The notes beneath the pieces are model-generated. The model did no database searches, was not told where the DNA came from, and saw only the letters and a program-made list of their open reading frames with translations. A DNA stretch of 40,898 nucleotides from assembly GCA_003139795.1 (NCBI GenBank), contig PLGM01000408.1, positions 1 to 40,898 on the forward strand. The letters are read 5' to 3'. The position numbers were made by a program, and so were the translations under genes. Source of the stretch: Acidobacteriaceae bacterium (GTDB lineage: Bacteria; Acidobacteriota; Terriglobia; Terriglobales; Acidobacteriaceae). Below, one piece after another: positions 31,823-38,694 of the stretch. Position 1 is the first letter of the stretch. Every line of letters begins with the position of its first letter.

Positions 31823-31939
31823 GTTTACAACTCCATCCGCCCCCACTCCAGCCTGAAAGCGCTCACGCCCGACAGGTATACTTCAACCGCCTGCCGGAGT
31901 CCCTGGCACCCTGAACCAAAAGCAAGAACTTCCACTTAA
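31823..31939 (+). pseudogene. C-terminal scrap of an IS3-family transposase (OrfB)
   Basis: A short stretch reads VYNSIRPHSSLKALTPDRYT, the last conserved block of IS3-family integrase-type transposases (YNxxRPHSSLxxxTP). It is followed by a region resembling an IS right end (CTGTCCGAACTACCGGGAC at 31954-31972). The catalytic core is gone. The bases 31575-31822 between this and the IS1380 remnant hold no recognisable gene and probably include decayed IS sequence. Confidence 0.65.
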
Positions 31940-32052
31940 GGAAAAAGCAAAAACTGTCCGAACTACCGGGACCACCTCTCGTGATCGGATCGCTCGACGC
32001 GCATCCAGGACAGGTTCGTAAGTTCGAGACCAACCACAAAGAGGAACAAATC

Positions 32053-33348
32053 ATGGAGAGTCGCCACTTGGTTCATCGCCAGCTCCGAATTTCAGCCATC
32101 ACCTGTGCGCTGGTTCTCGCCGCAGCCGCCATGGCGCAGGATCTTCCCACCGCCAAACCTGAATCGGTTGGCCTTTCATCGGAGCGACTCGATCGCATCG
32201 GGACGGTGGTCGCGCAGAGCATCGCCGACAAGCAAATCGCGGGCGCGGTGACCATGGTTATTCGCCACGGCCACGTGGCGTGGTTTAAGGCCCAGGGCAT
32301 GAGCGATCGCGAGGCTGGCAAAGCCATGCAGCCCGATACCATGTTTCGCATCTGCTCCATGAGTAAGCCCATCACCAGCGTCGCGGTCATGGTGCTCTAC
32401 GAAGAGGGCCGCTTCCAGTTAGACGACCCTGTCTCGAAATACCTGCCGGAGTTCAAAAGCCCCAAGGTGCTCGTCAAACCTGCCTCCGGTCAGCCTTACT
32501 CCATCCCTGCCACCCGCGAGATCACCATCCGCGATCTCTTGCGCCACACATCCGGTCTTACTTACAACTGGAACGAGGACCTCGGCAAGGTGTACAACGA
32601 TGCCAACGTTGCCAGCGGATTGCTTCCCTACGACGGTACGATCGGCGACAGTGTAAAGCGCCTCGCGGCGTTGCCACTACTCTTCAACCCCGGAGAACGA
32701 TGGGAATATAGTCTCGGAGTAGACGTTCTGGGACGCCTGGTTGAAGTCGTCTCCGGCAAGCCGCTGGACGAATTCTTCCGCGTCCGCATATTCGAGCCGC
32801 TGGGCATGAGAGACACTTACTTCTTTCCGCCCGACAACAAACTCGATCGTCTTGCCACCACCTACAGCTACGAGGACAACAAAGGATTGAGCCGTGTTCC
32901 CGACGGTTCTGTCACTGAAGGACTCCTCGTCTATTCGGCCGACTATCCGTACCGCGGACCCAGGAAGCTATTCTCTGGCGGTGGCGGGCTGGTCTCAACC
33001 GCATCTGACTATGCCCGCTTCTGCCAGATGATGCTGGACAATGGCAAGGTGGGACAAAGTCGCTTGTTGAGTCGTAAGTCAGTCGAACTAATGACCTCCG
33101 ATCAACTTGGCAAGATAAGTCCGGATCAGGGCTTTGGGCTGGGCTTCGGCGTGTCCGGAGTCAAAGGACCCCTCTCTGAGCTGGGATCAGTCGGGGCATA
33201 TAACTGGGGAGGTTTTTTCTACACCGGTTTCTCGATTGATCCCAAGGAGCAGATGATCGTGATCTTCATGGCCCAGCTCCACCCGGCGGGCAGCGTGGAC
33301 ATTGAACAAAAAGTCCAGACGCTGGCCTATCAGGCTATCAACGACTAG
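32053..33348 (+). CDS. Exported serine hydrolase, beta-lactamase class C/EstB fold
   Basis: The 431-residue protein has a signal peptide (ISAITCALVLAAAAMAQD). The serine beta-lactamase/penicillin-binding fold follows. The nucleophile is Ser102 in SMSK (SxxK, Lys105). The second motif is Tyr219 in ERWEYSLGVDVLG, where the usual YxN is replaced by YSL. Motif three is probably WGGFFYTGF near residue 390. RDLLRHTSGLTYNW and GGGGLVSTASDYARF are also typical. YSL plus lack of a KTG motif favours an esterase, beta-lactam-insensitive or D-amino-peptidase function over antibiotic hydrolysis. AGAGGA lies 8 bases before the ATG at 32053. The longer frame upstream to 31981 runs into IS-end sequence and should be ignored. 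The gene sits alone between IS debris and broken genes, yet it is intact. Confidence 0.85.
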   Translation: MESRHLVHRQLRISAITCALVLAAAAMAQDLPTAKPESVGLSSERLDRIGTVVAQSIADKQIAGAVTMVIRHGHVAWFKAQGMSDREAGKAMQPDTMFRICSMSKPITSVAVMVLYEEGRFQLDDPVSKYLPEFKSPKVLVKPASGQPYSIPATREITIRDLLRHTSGLTYNWNEDLGKVYNDANVASGLLPYDGTIGDSVKRLAALPLLFNPGERWEYSLGVDVLGRLVEVVSGKPLDEFFRVRIFEPLGMRDTYFFPPDNKLDRLATTYSYEDNKGLSRVPDGSVTEGLLVYSADYPYRGPRKLFSGGGGLVSTASDYARFCQMMLDNGKVGQSRLLSRKSVELMTSDQLGKISPDQGFGLGFGVSGVKGPLSELGSVGAYNWGGFFYTGFSIDPKEQMIVIFMAQLHPAGSVDIEQKVQTLAYQAIND

Positions 33349-33379
33349 CGTCTTATCTCCGTAGTACGTTTGAAGAATA

Positions 33380-33420
33380 GTACTGTCATCCTGAGCGTAG
33401 TAGGCTGCTGTGGAACTGGC
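33380..33420. repeat. Possible dispersed intergenic repeat (GTCATCCTGAGCG type)
   Basis: The sequence TACTGTCATCCTGAGCGTAG is of a kind I associate with dispersed intergenic repeats in Acidobacteriota; its antisense translation reads LRMTVLFF, a common false ORF. There is a single copy in this window, so the repeat status rests on memory. The rest of 33349-33587 shows no gene. Confidence 0.35.
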
Positions 33421-33587
33421 CCGTCATCACGCTGTGTATTCGGTCTTGAACCAGGAAATCGCGGCCAAGAAGTCTTTTGGAGATTCTTGCTGTCTTCGGG
33501 AAAGATTCGGCTGTGCCGTGTCGATAGAGGCAAGAAGAGCAGATTTGGGGCATCATTCAAACTCAGCGGCTCAAGAAAGGCGAGGCG

Positions 33588-33842
33588 ATGAGCAGAGGGC
33601 TAGCGGCGGGAGTTGGGTTGTTGGTGGTGGGTGCGGTGTTGCTGGCAAGCCCGGCAGCGCAGGCCCAGGAGCATGTGCGGCTGATGCCGCAGTTGGGAAC
33701 TGAATCAATCCACTCCGTGGCCTTCTCCCCGGATGGCCGATCTGTGCTCACCAGCAATAGCAAGACAGCGCGGCTTTGGGATGTGGCCTCCGGGCGGCAG
33801 ATTCGCTCCTTCGCTGGGCATAAAGATGCGGTCTATTTATAA
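33588..33842 (+). pseudogene. Truncated exported WD40-repeat protein
   Basis: The 84-residue frame has a clean signal peptide (GVGLLVVGAVLLASPAAQAQ). One WD40 blade follows (SIHSVAFSPDGRSVLTSNSK, then TARLWDVASGRQIRSFAGHK) and the start of a second, DAV, after which the frame stops. WD40 proteins need about seven blades, and the downstream DNA has no more of them, so only the first fragment of a gene survives. GGCGAGG precedes the ATG. The break point near 33835 lies between unrelated pieces, as expected for a deletion. Confidence 0.7.
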
Positions 33843-33869
33843 ATCGCTGCTTAGTGTGATTCTGCATGA

Positions 33870-34130
33870 TCAATTCGCCGGGCATAGCTCCGGGGAACTT
33901 TTTGTTTCGGCCGCTCCGTCTGCTTGATCGAAGCGGGCAGGCGCGGCTGGTGTCAGCTGTGAAGGCGCAAGATGCCGGGTGCCCCAGCGGCTCGCCCGCC
34001 GCGGCGGAGGGGAGCGCCGGCCGATGAAGGGAGCCTCAATTTCCTCCCGCCGCTCATGGCCGCAGATGGAGCAAGCCCGCCGGTGCCGCCCAAGGCTGAC
34101 CATTGCGTCCGAATGGTGCTGTTGGATCAT
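33870..34130 (-). CDS. Small CxxC protein, possibly a fragment
   Basis: The 86-residue frame begins MIQQHHSDAMVSLGRHRRAC and continues SICGHERREEIEAPFIG. This resembles a class of short proteins with a CSIC-H-xREEIE motif that I have seen in this phylum. After residue 40 the sequence turns into Arg/Pro-rich text that may be out of frame, so the C-terminus is probably broken. No Shine-Dalgarno site is clear. It could be a zinc-binding HTH protein remnant. Confidence 0.35.
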   Translation of the reverse strand: MIQQHHSDAMVSLGRHRRACSICGHERREEIEAPFIGRRSPPPRRASRWGTRHLAPSQLTPAAPARFDQADGAAETKSSPELCPAN

Positions 34131-34142
34131 GTTGCGATTGTG

Positions 34143-34369
34143 GCCTGACAGGTGCTTGGTTGCAAGGTGTCCTGCTTCGTTCGAACCGCACCAGCCGCCA
34201 GCAGGCATTGCTCGAAAGCGAAATGGCCGCCGCCCGCGAAGTGCAGCAGGCCATCCTTCCCGAGCAGGTCGAGTCGGTTCCCGGATTCACGGCGGAGAGC
34301 GAATACCCGCCAGCGCGGGAGGTGGGCGGCGACTTCTTCCAGATCATTCCACACAAGACTGACGGCAGC
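34143..34369 (+). pseudogene. Fragment of a PP2C/SpoIIE-family protein phosphatase
   Basis: In one plus frame the sequence reads LLRSNRTSRQQALLESEMAA, then AREVQQAILPEQVESVPGFT and PAREVGGDFFQIIPHKTDGS. This is the coiled-coil linker and first catalytic block (GGDFF with its metal-binding Asp) of RsbU/SpoIIE-type phosphatases, usually the output domain of a membrane or response-regulator protein. After DGS the resemblance stops abruptly at about 34369, and the second half of the catalytic domain is absent. The N-terminal sensor part is also missing. It is inactive. Confidence 0.7.
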
Positions 34370-34779
34370 CACGGCACGCAGGATGACGGCCTTTGGCACT
34401 GCGGCAGAGTGTTCGCATGCCTGCCGCCCGCGGCACCATGCAAAGCAAAGGCCGGCCCTGCACTTTCAGGGTGTCCAGCACAAACTCCCCGGCATCGGGC
34501 AACAATGTCCTCTGTCCCATCGGCATTTGCGAGAGACCGCCAGAGCTTGCCTCTGTCCCACGCCCTCCGGCTGCCCCTGGGGAGTATCACCAAACGTGCG
34601 GATGAACCCAATTCAGACGAGCGAACCCACGGCCGCTACAATCGCGATCTAACACTGCTTCTGCGCTCAGGTATCATTCAGAGAGTATTGGCTCCGGGCA
34701 GTTCGGCTGCCGGGAATGGCCACGTGAAACCAAGAGCTTGGGCCCGGACTGGATTTCGGTTCAAGGGGGCGTCATTACC
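34370..34779. other. Unassigned stretch between gene fragments
   Basis: About 410 bases follow the phosphatase fragment. Frames are open on both strands, but none reads as a protein I recognise. It probably consists of decayed coding sequence, in keeping with the broken genes on both sides. Confidence 0.3.
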
Positions 34780-35027
34780 ATGGAGCGCAGTTCGGGACAC
34801 GGCCACAAGTGGTCGAGTGAGCAGGCCGCCGAGCTGTTTCAGGCGATGGTCGACTGCCTTGACCAAAATCGACACGTGTACTTTCTTTCCGTAGATTCCG
34901 GCGGACACATCATCGGGTGTAACCATGCCATGGCGCACCTTCTTGGCCTGAGTTCGGACGAATTCCAGGCCGAAAGCATCTGTAACAAGCTTACTGAGTC
35001 TGATGCTGCGAGACTCAACGAGCGACT
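34780..35027 (+). pseudogene. PAS-domain signalling gene cut off by an IS701-family element
   Basis: The frame starts MERSSGHGHKWSSEQAAELF and continues QAMVDCLDQNRHVYFLSVDS, then GGHIIGCNHAMAHLLGLSSD, then NKLTESDAARLNERL. The middle is a PAS domain (the FLSVDSGGHIIGCN and LLGLSSDEF blocks). AGGGGG lies 10 bases before the ATG. Coding continues past 35028 only because the IS end happens to be open; the native C-terminus, where an output domain would be, is lost. The DNA on the other side of the element does not continue this gene. Confidence 0.7.
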
Positions 35028-36398
35028 TAGTACTGCAGTTGTAACTAATGGGCAAGAAGCAGAAGCTGTTGTTTTCGAAAGTGAAAGATGCGTGCCAGGA
35101 ATTGGTGATGTCTTCGCCAGTCAGACCAATGCAGAAGATGATCCAGGCCGTGCCAGCCGCTGCGCAGCACGGAAGCGAGCAAATGCCGGATTTCCGGTAC
35201 GCTGAGGGGAACCTTCTTGGCGGAAGGTTTTTTTCTCCCCGGCGCGCAGCACCGCCAGAACGGCCAGAGCCAGCATGGCGAGGGTGATGTGCCGGTACCA
35301 GCCCTGCCAATGCCGGACTTCGTAATGATCCAGTCCGCACTCGCCCTTGGCCATCTGAAAGGCGCTCTCGATGGCCCAGCGCCGTCCGGCCACGGCCACC
35401 AGGGTTTTCAGAGTGCTTTGCTTTTTGCGGGCATAGGTGAAATAGAAGGCGTACTCGGGTTCGGTCTCCAGGCTGCGCCGCACCAGCAGAGCTTGTTCCC
35501 AACTCTCGCGCTCCGCCCAGGGCATCAGGGCCCAATCGTAGAGCCTTTCCCCCTTGGCGCCTGAGCCTGCCGCAAGACGTTTCCAGGCCCGTTTGGGCAA
35601 CTGGTTGGCGATTTCGTCGACGCGGTGCTGGCGCATATCCTGCCGCCATAAGCGCTGGTCCGCGGCTACCGCCAACACATAGGGCTGGCGGCGCTCTTCC
35701 AGCCAGCGGCGTAGCTTGCTGTCCCGGCCATAGACTTCATCTCCGGCCACCCAGCCGCAGGACACACCGGACTGGAAGGCTCGCTCCAGCATCTGCCGAC
35801 CCAACATCGGCTTGGTCTGAAACTCCATCTCGTCGGGAATGCCGGCCGCCTGGCGGCGTGCGCCGTCTTCGGCCCAACTCTGGGGAAGATACAACTCGCG
35901 ATCCAGCAGCGCATAACCCCGCTCGCCGGCATAACCGAGAAACACGCCGATCTGGCTGTTTTCGATCCGCCCTGCCGTACCGCTGTACTGTCGCTGCACC
36001 CCGGCAGAATGCGTGCCCTTCTTCAGAAATCCGGTCTCGTCCAGAATCAGAACCGCATCCGGGCTGCCCAGCTTGTCCTGCACATACTCGCTCAGCCGCG
36101 CCTGCAGCGCATCGGCGTCCCAGCGTGCCCGGCCCAGCAAATATTGCATCCCGTAAGGTGACGCGTCGCCCACACACTCGGCCACCTGCCAGCCGTTTTT
36201 GCGCTCGCAGCCGCTCAACAGACCTTCCAGATAGGCCAGACTGCGTTCCCGCACTTCGGATCGCGCAAACAGATCCCCCATCCGCTGATGCGCGCGCATC
36301 AACTCGCCCTTCCAACCTCGGATCGTCTTCTCCATCGCCTACGCGGAGAGCCTGCCTGAGCGCCTTCAGTCTATCATTTAGTTACAACTGTAGTACTA
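35028..36398. mobile_element. IS701-family insertion sequence, about 1.37 kb
   Basis: The ends are inverted repeats: TAGTACTGCAGTTGTAACTA on the left (35028-35047) and its near-exact complement on the right (36379-36398), with one mismatch over 21 bases. The single gene inside is a full-length transposase on the minus strand. Flanking bases are TTAG on the left and CTAG on the right if one counts the outer TAG, so a perfect target duplication is not seen. The unrelated broken genes on the two sides suggest recombination after insertion. Confidence 0.8.
35121..36335 (-). CDS. IS701-family transposase
   Basis: The 404-residue DDE transposase has an N-terminal DNA-binding part (GDLFARSEVRERSLAYLEGL, then SGCERKNGWQVAECVGDASP). 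The first catalytic Asp is in AVLILDETGFLKKGTHSAGV, in the family signature with RQYSGTAGRIENSQIGVFLG. The second is in GWVAGDEVYGRDSKLR, and the Glu in RRWAIESAFQMAKGECGLDH. Length and motifs match the IS701 family. No stop codon or frameshift interrupts it, so it may still be active. The last 30 residues (FARFRAAQRLARPGSS) are Arg-rich. Confidence 0.88.
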   Translation of the reverse strand: MEKTIRGWKGELMRAHQRMGDLFARSEVRERSLAYLEGLLSGCERKNGWQVAECVGDASPYGMQYLLGRARWDADALQARLSEYVQDKLGSPDAVLILDETGFLKKGTHSAGVQRQYSGTAGRIENSQIGVFLGYAGERGYALLDRELYLPQSWAEDGARRQAAGIPDEMEFQTKPMLGRQMLERAFQSGVSCGWVAGDEVYGRDSKLRRWLEERRQPYVLAVAADQRLWRQDMRQHRVDEIANQLPKRAWKRLAAGSGAKGERLYDWALMPWAERESWEQALLVRRSLETEPEYAFYFTYARKKQSTLKTLVAVAGRRWAIESAFQMAKGECGLDHYEVRHWQGWYRHITLAMLALAVLAVLRAGEKKTFRQEGSPQRTGNPAFARFRAAQRLARPGSSSALV

Positions 36399-36650
36399 GA
36401 GTCCCGTGGCCACGCCCGCGAAGGCGGCCTGGGTGGCAAAGCCGATCGCAGCGCAAAAGAAGAGAGTGTCCAGATTAAGCACGATCGCAACGGAAGCATT
36501 CTTGGCCGTCAGATCAAGAGCCGTGATGGTTTCCCACTTGACTCCGGCGGGCGTGTAAGTGCTGGCCGCATCGGTTTGGCCTATATAGGCCAGACTGTCG
36601 TCGACATAGGCATTATTACGGGAACTCGGTGCTAACAGAGGTTGCCACAA
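36396..36650 (-). pseudogene. Truncated unknown ORF at the IS701 right junction
   Basis: On the minus strand a frame of 84 residues (TTG start) reads LAPSSRNNAYVDDSLAYIGQ, then TPAGVKWETITALDL, then a hydrophobic end AIVLNLDTLFFCAAIGFATQ. Its stop codon is formed by the end of the IS element, so the C-terminus is lost. It lies 8 bases downstream of the frame that follows the Rep-like gene and could be the next gene of that operon. The hydrophobic tail suggests a membrane segment. I do not recognise it. Confidence 0.4.
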
Positions 36651-36657
36651 CCCATTC

Positions 36658-36954
36658 TCAACGAACTACCAGATTATCGCCGAATGCGCGGTTCTTCAAG
36701 TGGGCTGGAACGTAGGGGTCTTCCGCGGCGGCCGCAATGAGATCGGATGGCCCGTGATACTGCATCTGGTCAAGCTTGCCGGTTAGAACAAGGCCGTCCT
36801 GCTGTGTTGCTAATTGGCGCAAGGTAGGCAGGACGATTCTCACCCTGCTGAGTTGCAAACCGTGCACGGGTGCGGTTCTTGGTGTGATTCGGGAAACTCG
36901 TCTGCTTGATACGAGGGTTAAAGAGTTCCAGCCACCTGAAGGACCAGTCGCCAT
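36658..36954 (-). CDS. Open +1 frame overlapping the end of the Rep-like gene
   Basis: This 98-codon frame overlaps the last 185 bases of the Rep-like gene in the +1 frame and continues 112 bases beyond it. Its second half reads as ordinary protein (IVLPTLRQLATQQDGLVLTG, then QMQYHGPSDLIAAAAEDPYV, then HLKNRAFGDNLVVR). The end of the Rep frame over the same bases (TAGRPCSNRQA) looks less natural. It may be the true C-terminus of Rep after a one-base deletion, a product of programmed +1 frameshifting, or a separate small gene starting at ATG 36954, which lacks a Shine-Dalgarno site. Confidence 0.4.
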   Translation of the reverse strand: MATGPSGGWNSLTLVSSRRVSRITPRTAPVHGLQLSRVRIVLPTLRQLATQQDGLVLTGKLDQMQYHGPSDLIAAAAEDPYVPAHLKNRAFGDNLVVR

Positions 36955-37471
36955 TGCAATCGTTGATCGACTTCAAGCAATACTCCGGCCCCAAGCAGTT
37001 GTGTTTGTAGGATTCCACCACCACGCTGTCGTCTTCTGGGTCATCGTCTCCCAGGACGTTGTCGCTGGCCAGGGCGTCTTCACCCACGAGACGGACGCCG
37101 GCGGCGTCATCCTCCTGCCGCCGCCGGGCGGGGCGAGACACCAAATCCCGCCAGGTGTCCTCAACCAGCATCTTGGGAATGTCGACCATCGAGGTCACCA
37201 ACAGATGGAAATGCCAGGGAACCTCCATACCGTGAGACCGGGGCTTCCGCTCCTTGCCGGCAACGAAGCAGATCTGGGTCCGCAGAGTCCTCTCGATGAT
37301 ATTGAGCCATTCCTTCAACTTCGCGTCGGCGGTCTCGCTCCTGACGTTCCAAGGGAACGTCAGGGTGATGAACCACTGCCAAGCGACGGGCCGGAACCAC
37401 TTTGCAGCGGCGTCGACCACCAGGCGATCCCGCTCGGGGATCAGGTTGTACCAGAGGTGCTTCTCACTCAT
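36770..37471 (-). CDS. HUH-endonuclease replication initiator-like protein (Rep)
   Basis: The 233-residue protein shows the three ordered motifs of rolling-circle Rep proteins. Motif I is FITLTF (residues 34-39), the HUH motif is WHFHLL (His87 and His89), and motif III is GPEYCLKSIN (Tyr164 and Lys167, YxxK). Such enzymes nick one strand at an origin and stay bound through the tyrosine. A very acidic insert (residues 119-149, with GDDDPEDDS) separates the HUH and Tyr motifs. Start 37471 is chosen because AGGAG lies 7 bases upstream; it shares ATGA with the end of the preceding ORF. No helicase domain is present. I cannot name the closest family; inovirus/plasmid Rep or a Y1-type transposase are options. 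The natural C-terminus may lie in the +1 frame. Confidence 0.65.
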   Translation of the reverse strand: MSEKHLWYNLIPERDRLVVDAAAKWFRPVAWQWFITLTFPWNVRSETADAKLKEWLNIIERTLRTQICFVAGKERKPRSHGMEVPWHFHLLVTSMVDIPKMLVEDTWRDLVSRPARRRQEDDAAGVRLVGEDALASDNVLGDDDPEDDSVVVESYKHNCLGPEYCLKSINDCNGDWSFRWLELFNPRIKQTSFPNHTKNRTRARFATQQGENRPAYLAPISNTAGRPCSNRQA

Positions 37472-37842
37472 ATCCATGCTCCTGTTCTGCGGCCGGCTCC
37501 AGGTTGTCTGGTCACTTTCATGACCTCCCGAGTCGGCCTGGGTTGTGTAGGCACACGTTGTCCTATGCCCATCTGAGGTCGTTGGAGGGATCGGGTATTC
37601 CACCGCTCCGACGGGATCAACAGCACCCTAAGAGCCCCTCCGGCCAGTTCCCCCGACAGTGCGTATTCGCGCCGTGATTCAAGGAAACCCGCCAACCGGC
37701 TGATCGAGCAGGTTCCAAATGGACACCTGCGTCGAACATGTACCCAGTCTGAAGCACTGCTGATGTCTACCAAAGCTTCGAGGTCGTCAGCTTCCTCAAC
37801 CGCGCCAATGCCGCTGATGTGCGTGTCTATCGATGAGGGCAT
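37468..37842 (-). CDS. Unknown Arg-rich ORF translationally coupled to the Rep-like gene
   Basis: The 124-residue frame (if begun at ATG 37842; GTG 37851 and TTG 37773 are alternatives) reads VEEADDLEALVDISSASDWV, then RRRCPFGTCSISRLAGFLES, then GELAGGALRVLLIPSERW. It ends in a basic tail rich in Arg, Gln and Pro. Its stop TGA lies inside the Rep start (ATGA), which is the best evidence that it is a real gene. The start overlaps the excisionase-like gene by up to about 50 bases, and no Shine-Dalgarno site is evident, so the N-terminus is uncertain. No family is recognised. Confidence 0.45.
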   Translation of the reverse strand: MPSSIDTHISGIGAVEEADDLEALVDISSASDWVHVRRRCPFGTCSISRLAGFLESRREYALSGELAGGALRVLLIPSERWNTRSLQRPQMGIGQRVPTQPRPTREVMKVTRQPGAGRRTGAWI

Positions 37843-37996
37843 CGAGTTCACGTGAATCGAACCGGATCTCGCCTGCAATGCGGATGGGGTTGATCTGACC
37901 GGTCTTGACGAGCCAGTCGATCTGATCCTGGCTGAGGTGAAGTACGGCGGGGAGTTCCGTCGGTTGGTAGAGCCGGCGGTCCGACTGAATGGGCAT
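37796..37996 (-). CDS. Excisionase-like (AlpA/MerR-type) helix-turn-helix protein
   Basis: The 66-residue protein reads RRLYQPTELPAVLHLSQDQI, then DWLVKTGQINPIRIAGEIRF, then DSRELDALIDRH. This is the winged-helix layout of small excisionase/AlpA DNA-binding proteins (LxxxLxVSxxxIxxLxxxGxLpxxrIxgxxrF). They act as Xis factors or as control proteins of plasmids and phages. AGGAGG is 4 bases before the ATG; a GTG 7 codons earlier is less likely. It is the first gene of the three-gene Rep operon. Confidence 0.7.
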   Translation of the reverse strand: MPIQSDRRLYQPTELPAVLHLSQDQIDWLVKTGQINPIRIAGEIRFDSRELDALIDRHAHQRHWRG

Positions 37997-38015
37997 ACTG
38001 CCTCCTGTAAAGAAC

Positions 38016-38114
38016 ACTGCATCAGGAAGGTCAAGTAGCCAAAGCTATGGCCCGCAAATCAGTGCGCGGCCGAATGAGATGGGTACTTCGCCTTCCATCT
38101 GCAGACTGCATCAG
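38016..38114. repeat. Direct 10-bp repeats upstream of the Rep operon
   Basis: ACTGCATCAG occurs at 38016-38025 and again at 38105-38114, 89 bases apart, in the region between the Rep operon and the divergent regulator. Two copies are too few to call iterons, but binding sites for the excisionase-like protein or an origin element are possible. Confidence 0.35.
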
Positions 38115-38243
38115 AGGCACCGATCTGCCAAAGGCTCGATCAAAAATGGCAATGATTGACTCAGGGCAGGTAAGCACATTTGCTGCCCTCGATCTGCCGT
38201 TCGTCTGGCTAATACGGGCTTATCTGTAAACAGTTGCCAAGAA

Positions 38244-38303
38244 GCAACAATATGAATCCACTGGACTTGCTAGCCATTTGCAGGCCAAATCAGGTATTGT
38301 TGC
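38244..38303. promoter_or_regulatory. 8-bp inverted repeat before the winged-helix regulator gene
   Basis: GCAACAAT (38244-38251) and ATTGTTGC (38296-38303) are exact reverse complements 44 bases apart. The second ends 3 bases before the regulator ATG. An additional GTTGC at 38233-38237 forms a smaller dyad with the first. These are candidate operator sites for the regulator encoded next. Confidence 0.4.
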
Positions 38304-38306
38304 GAA

Positions 38307-38690
38307 ATGGCGACCAATGACCCCATCAAGAAGTTTGCCGAGCAGGCACTCCAAGTAGAACGTGTGCTTGGAGAGCACGGCTTGAGTGGCAACGCCGCCA
38401 GGGTACTCTACATTCTCGACGCAGCGAGAAGGCTCGAAGGGGTTACACAGAAGCAGGTCGTGGATGGAACATATCTCCCGAAGGATGTCGTCAGCAAATT
38501 AGTCCGTTCGCTTGTGGGGGCAGGACTGTTGACGCAGGAGCGCGAGGGGGGGAACGCGCGGATCAAGCGGCTGGCTATGACCGACTCGGGAAGGGCACTG
38601 TTGTCGCGGGTGAAGGCGGCGCTACAACCGCCCCGTCCCGCGAAGCAGGAGCCCGAGCAAAGACACAGGCGATTGTCATTCTTCGATTGA
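38307..38690 (+). CDS. MarR-like winged-helix regulator
   Basis: The 127-residue protein has a helix-rich N-terminus (FAEQALQVERVLGEHGLSGN). A winged-helix core follows (ARVLYILDAARRLEGVTQKQ, then YLPKDVVSKLVRSLVGAGLL, then REGGNARIKRLAMTDSGRAL) matching MarR/PadR-type regulators. The C-terminal tail is basic and Pro-rich. It is divergent from the Rep operon and about 310 bases from its first gene, so control of that operon is plausible. No Shine-Dalgarno site is evident; the start follows an inverted repeat half-site. Confidence 0.7.
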   Translation: MATNDPIKKFAEQALQVERVLGEHGLSGNAARVLYILDAARRLEGVTQKQVVDGTYLPKDVVSKLVRSLVGAGLLTQEREGGNARIKRLAMTDSGRALLSRVKAALQPPRPAKQEPEQRHRRLSFFD

Positions 38691-38694
38691 ACAG

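Noticed and set aside
31373-31939. 188-codon plus frame as one gene
   Set aside because: It begins inside the IS1380 remnant in a second frame and only its end resembles an IS3 transposase; it is a chance fusion of decayed pieces.
32053-33348. True beta-lactamase giving antibiotic resistance
   Set aside because: The fold and SxxK are present, but YxN is replaced by YSL and there is no KTG motif, so beta-lactam hydrolysis cannot be claimed.
34103-34894. 263-codon plus frame as one intact gene
   Set aside because: Only about residues 14-89 match a PP2C/SpoIIE phosphatase. The rest is unrelated and overlaps the PAS gene start in another frame, so it is a fragment with accidental extension.
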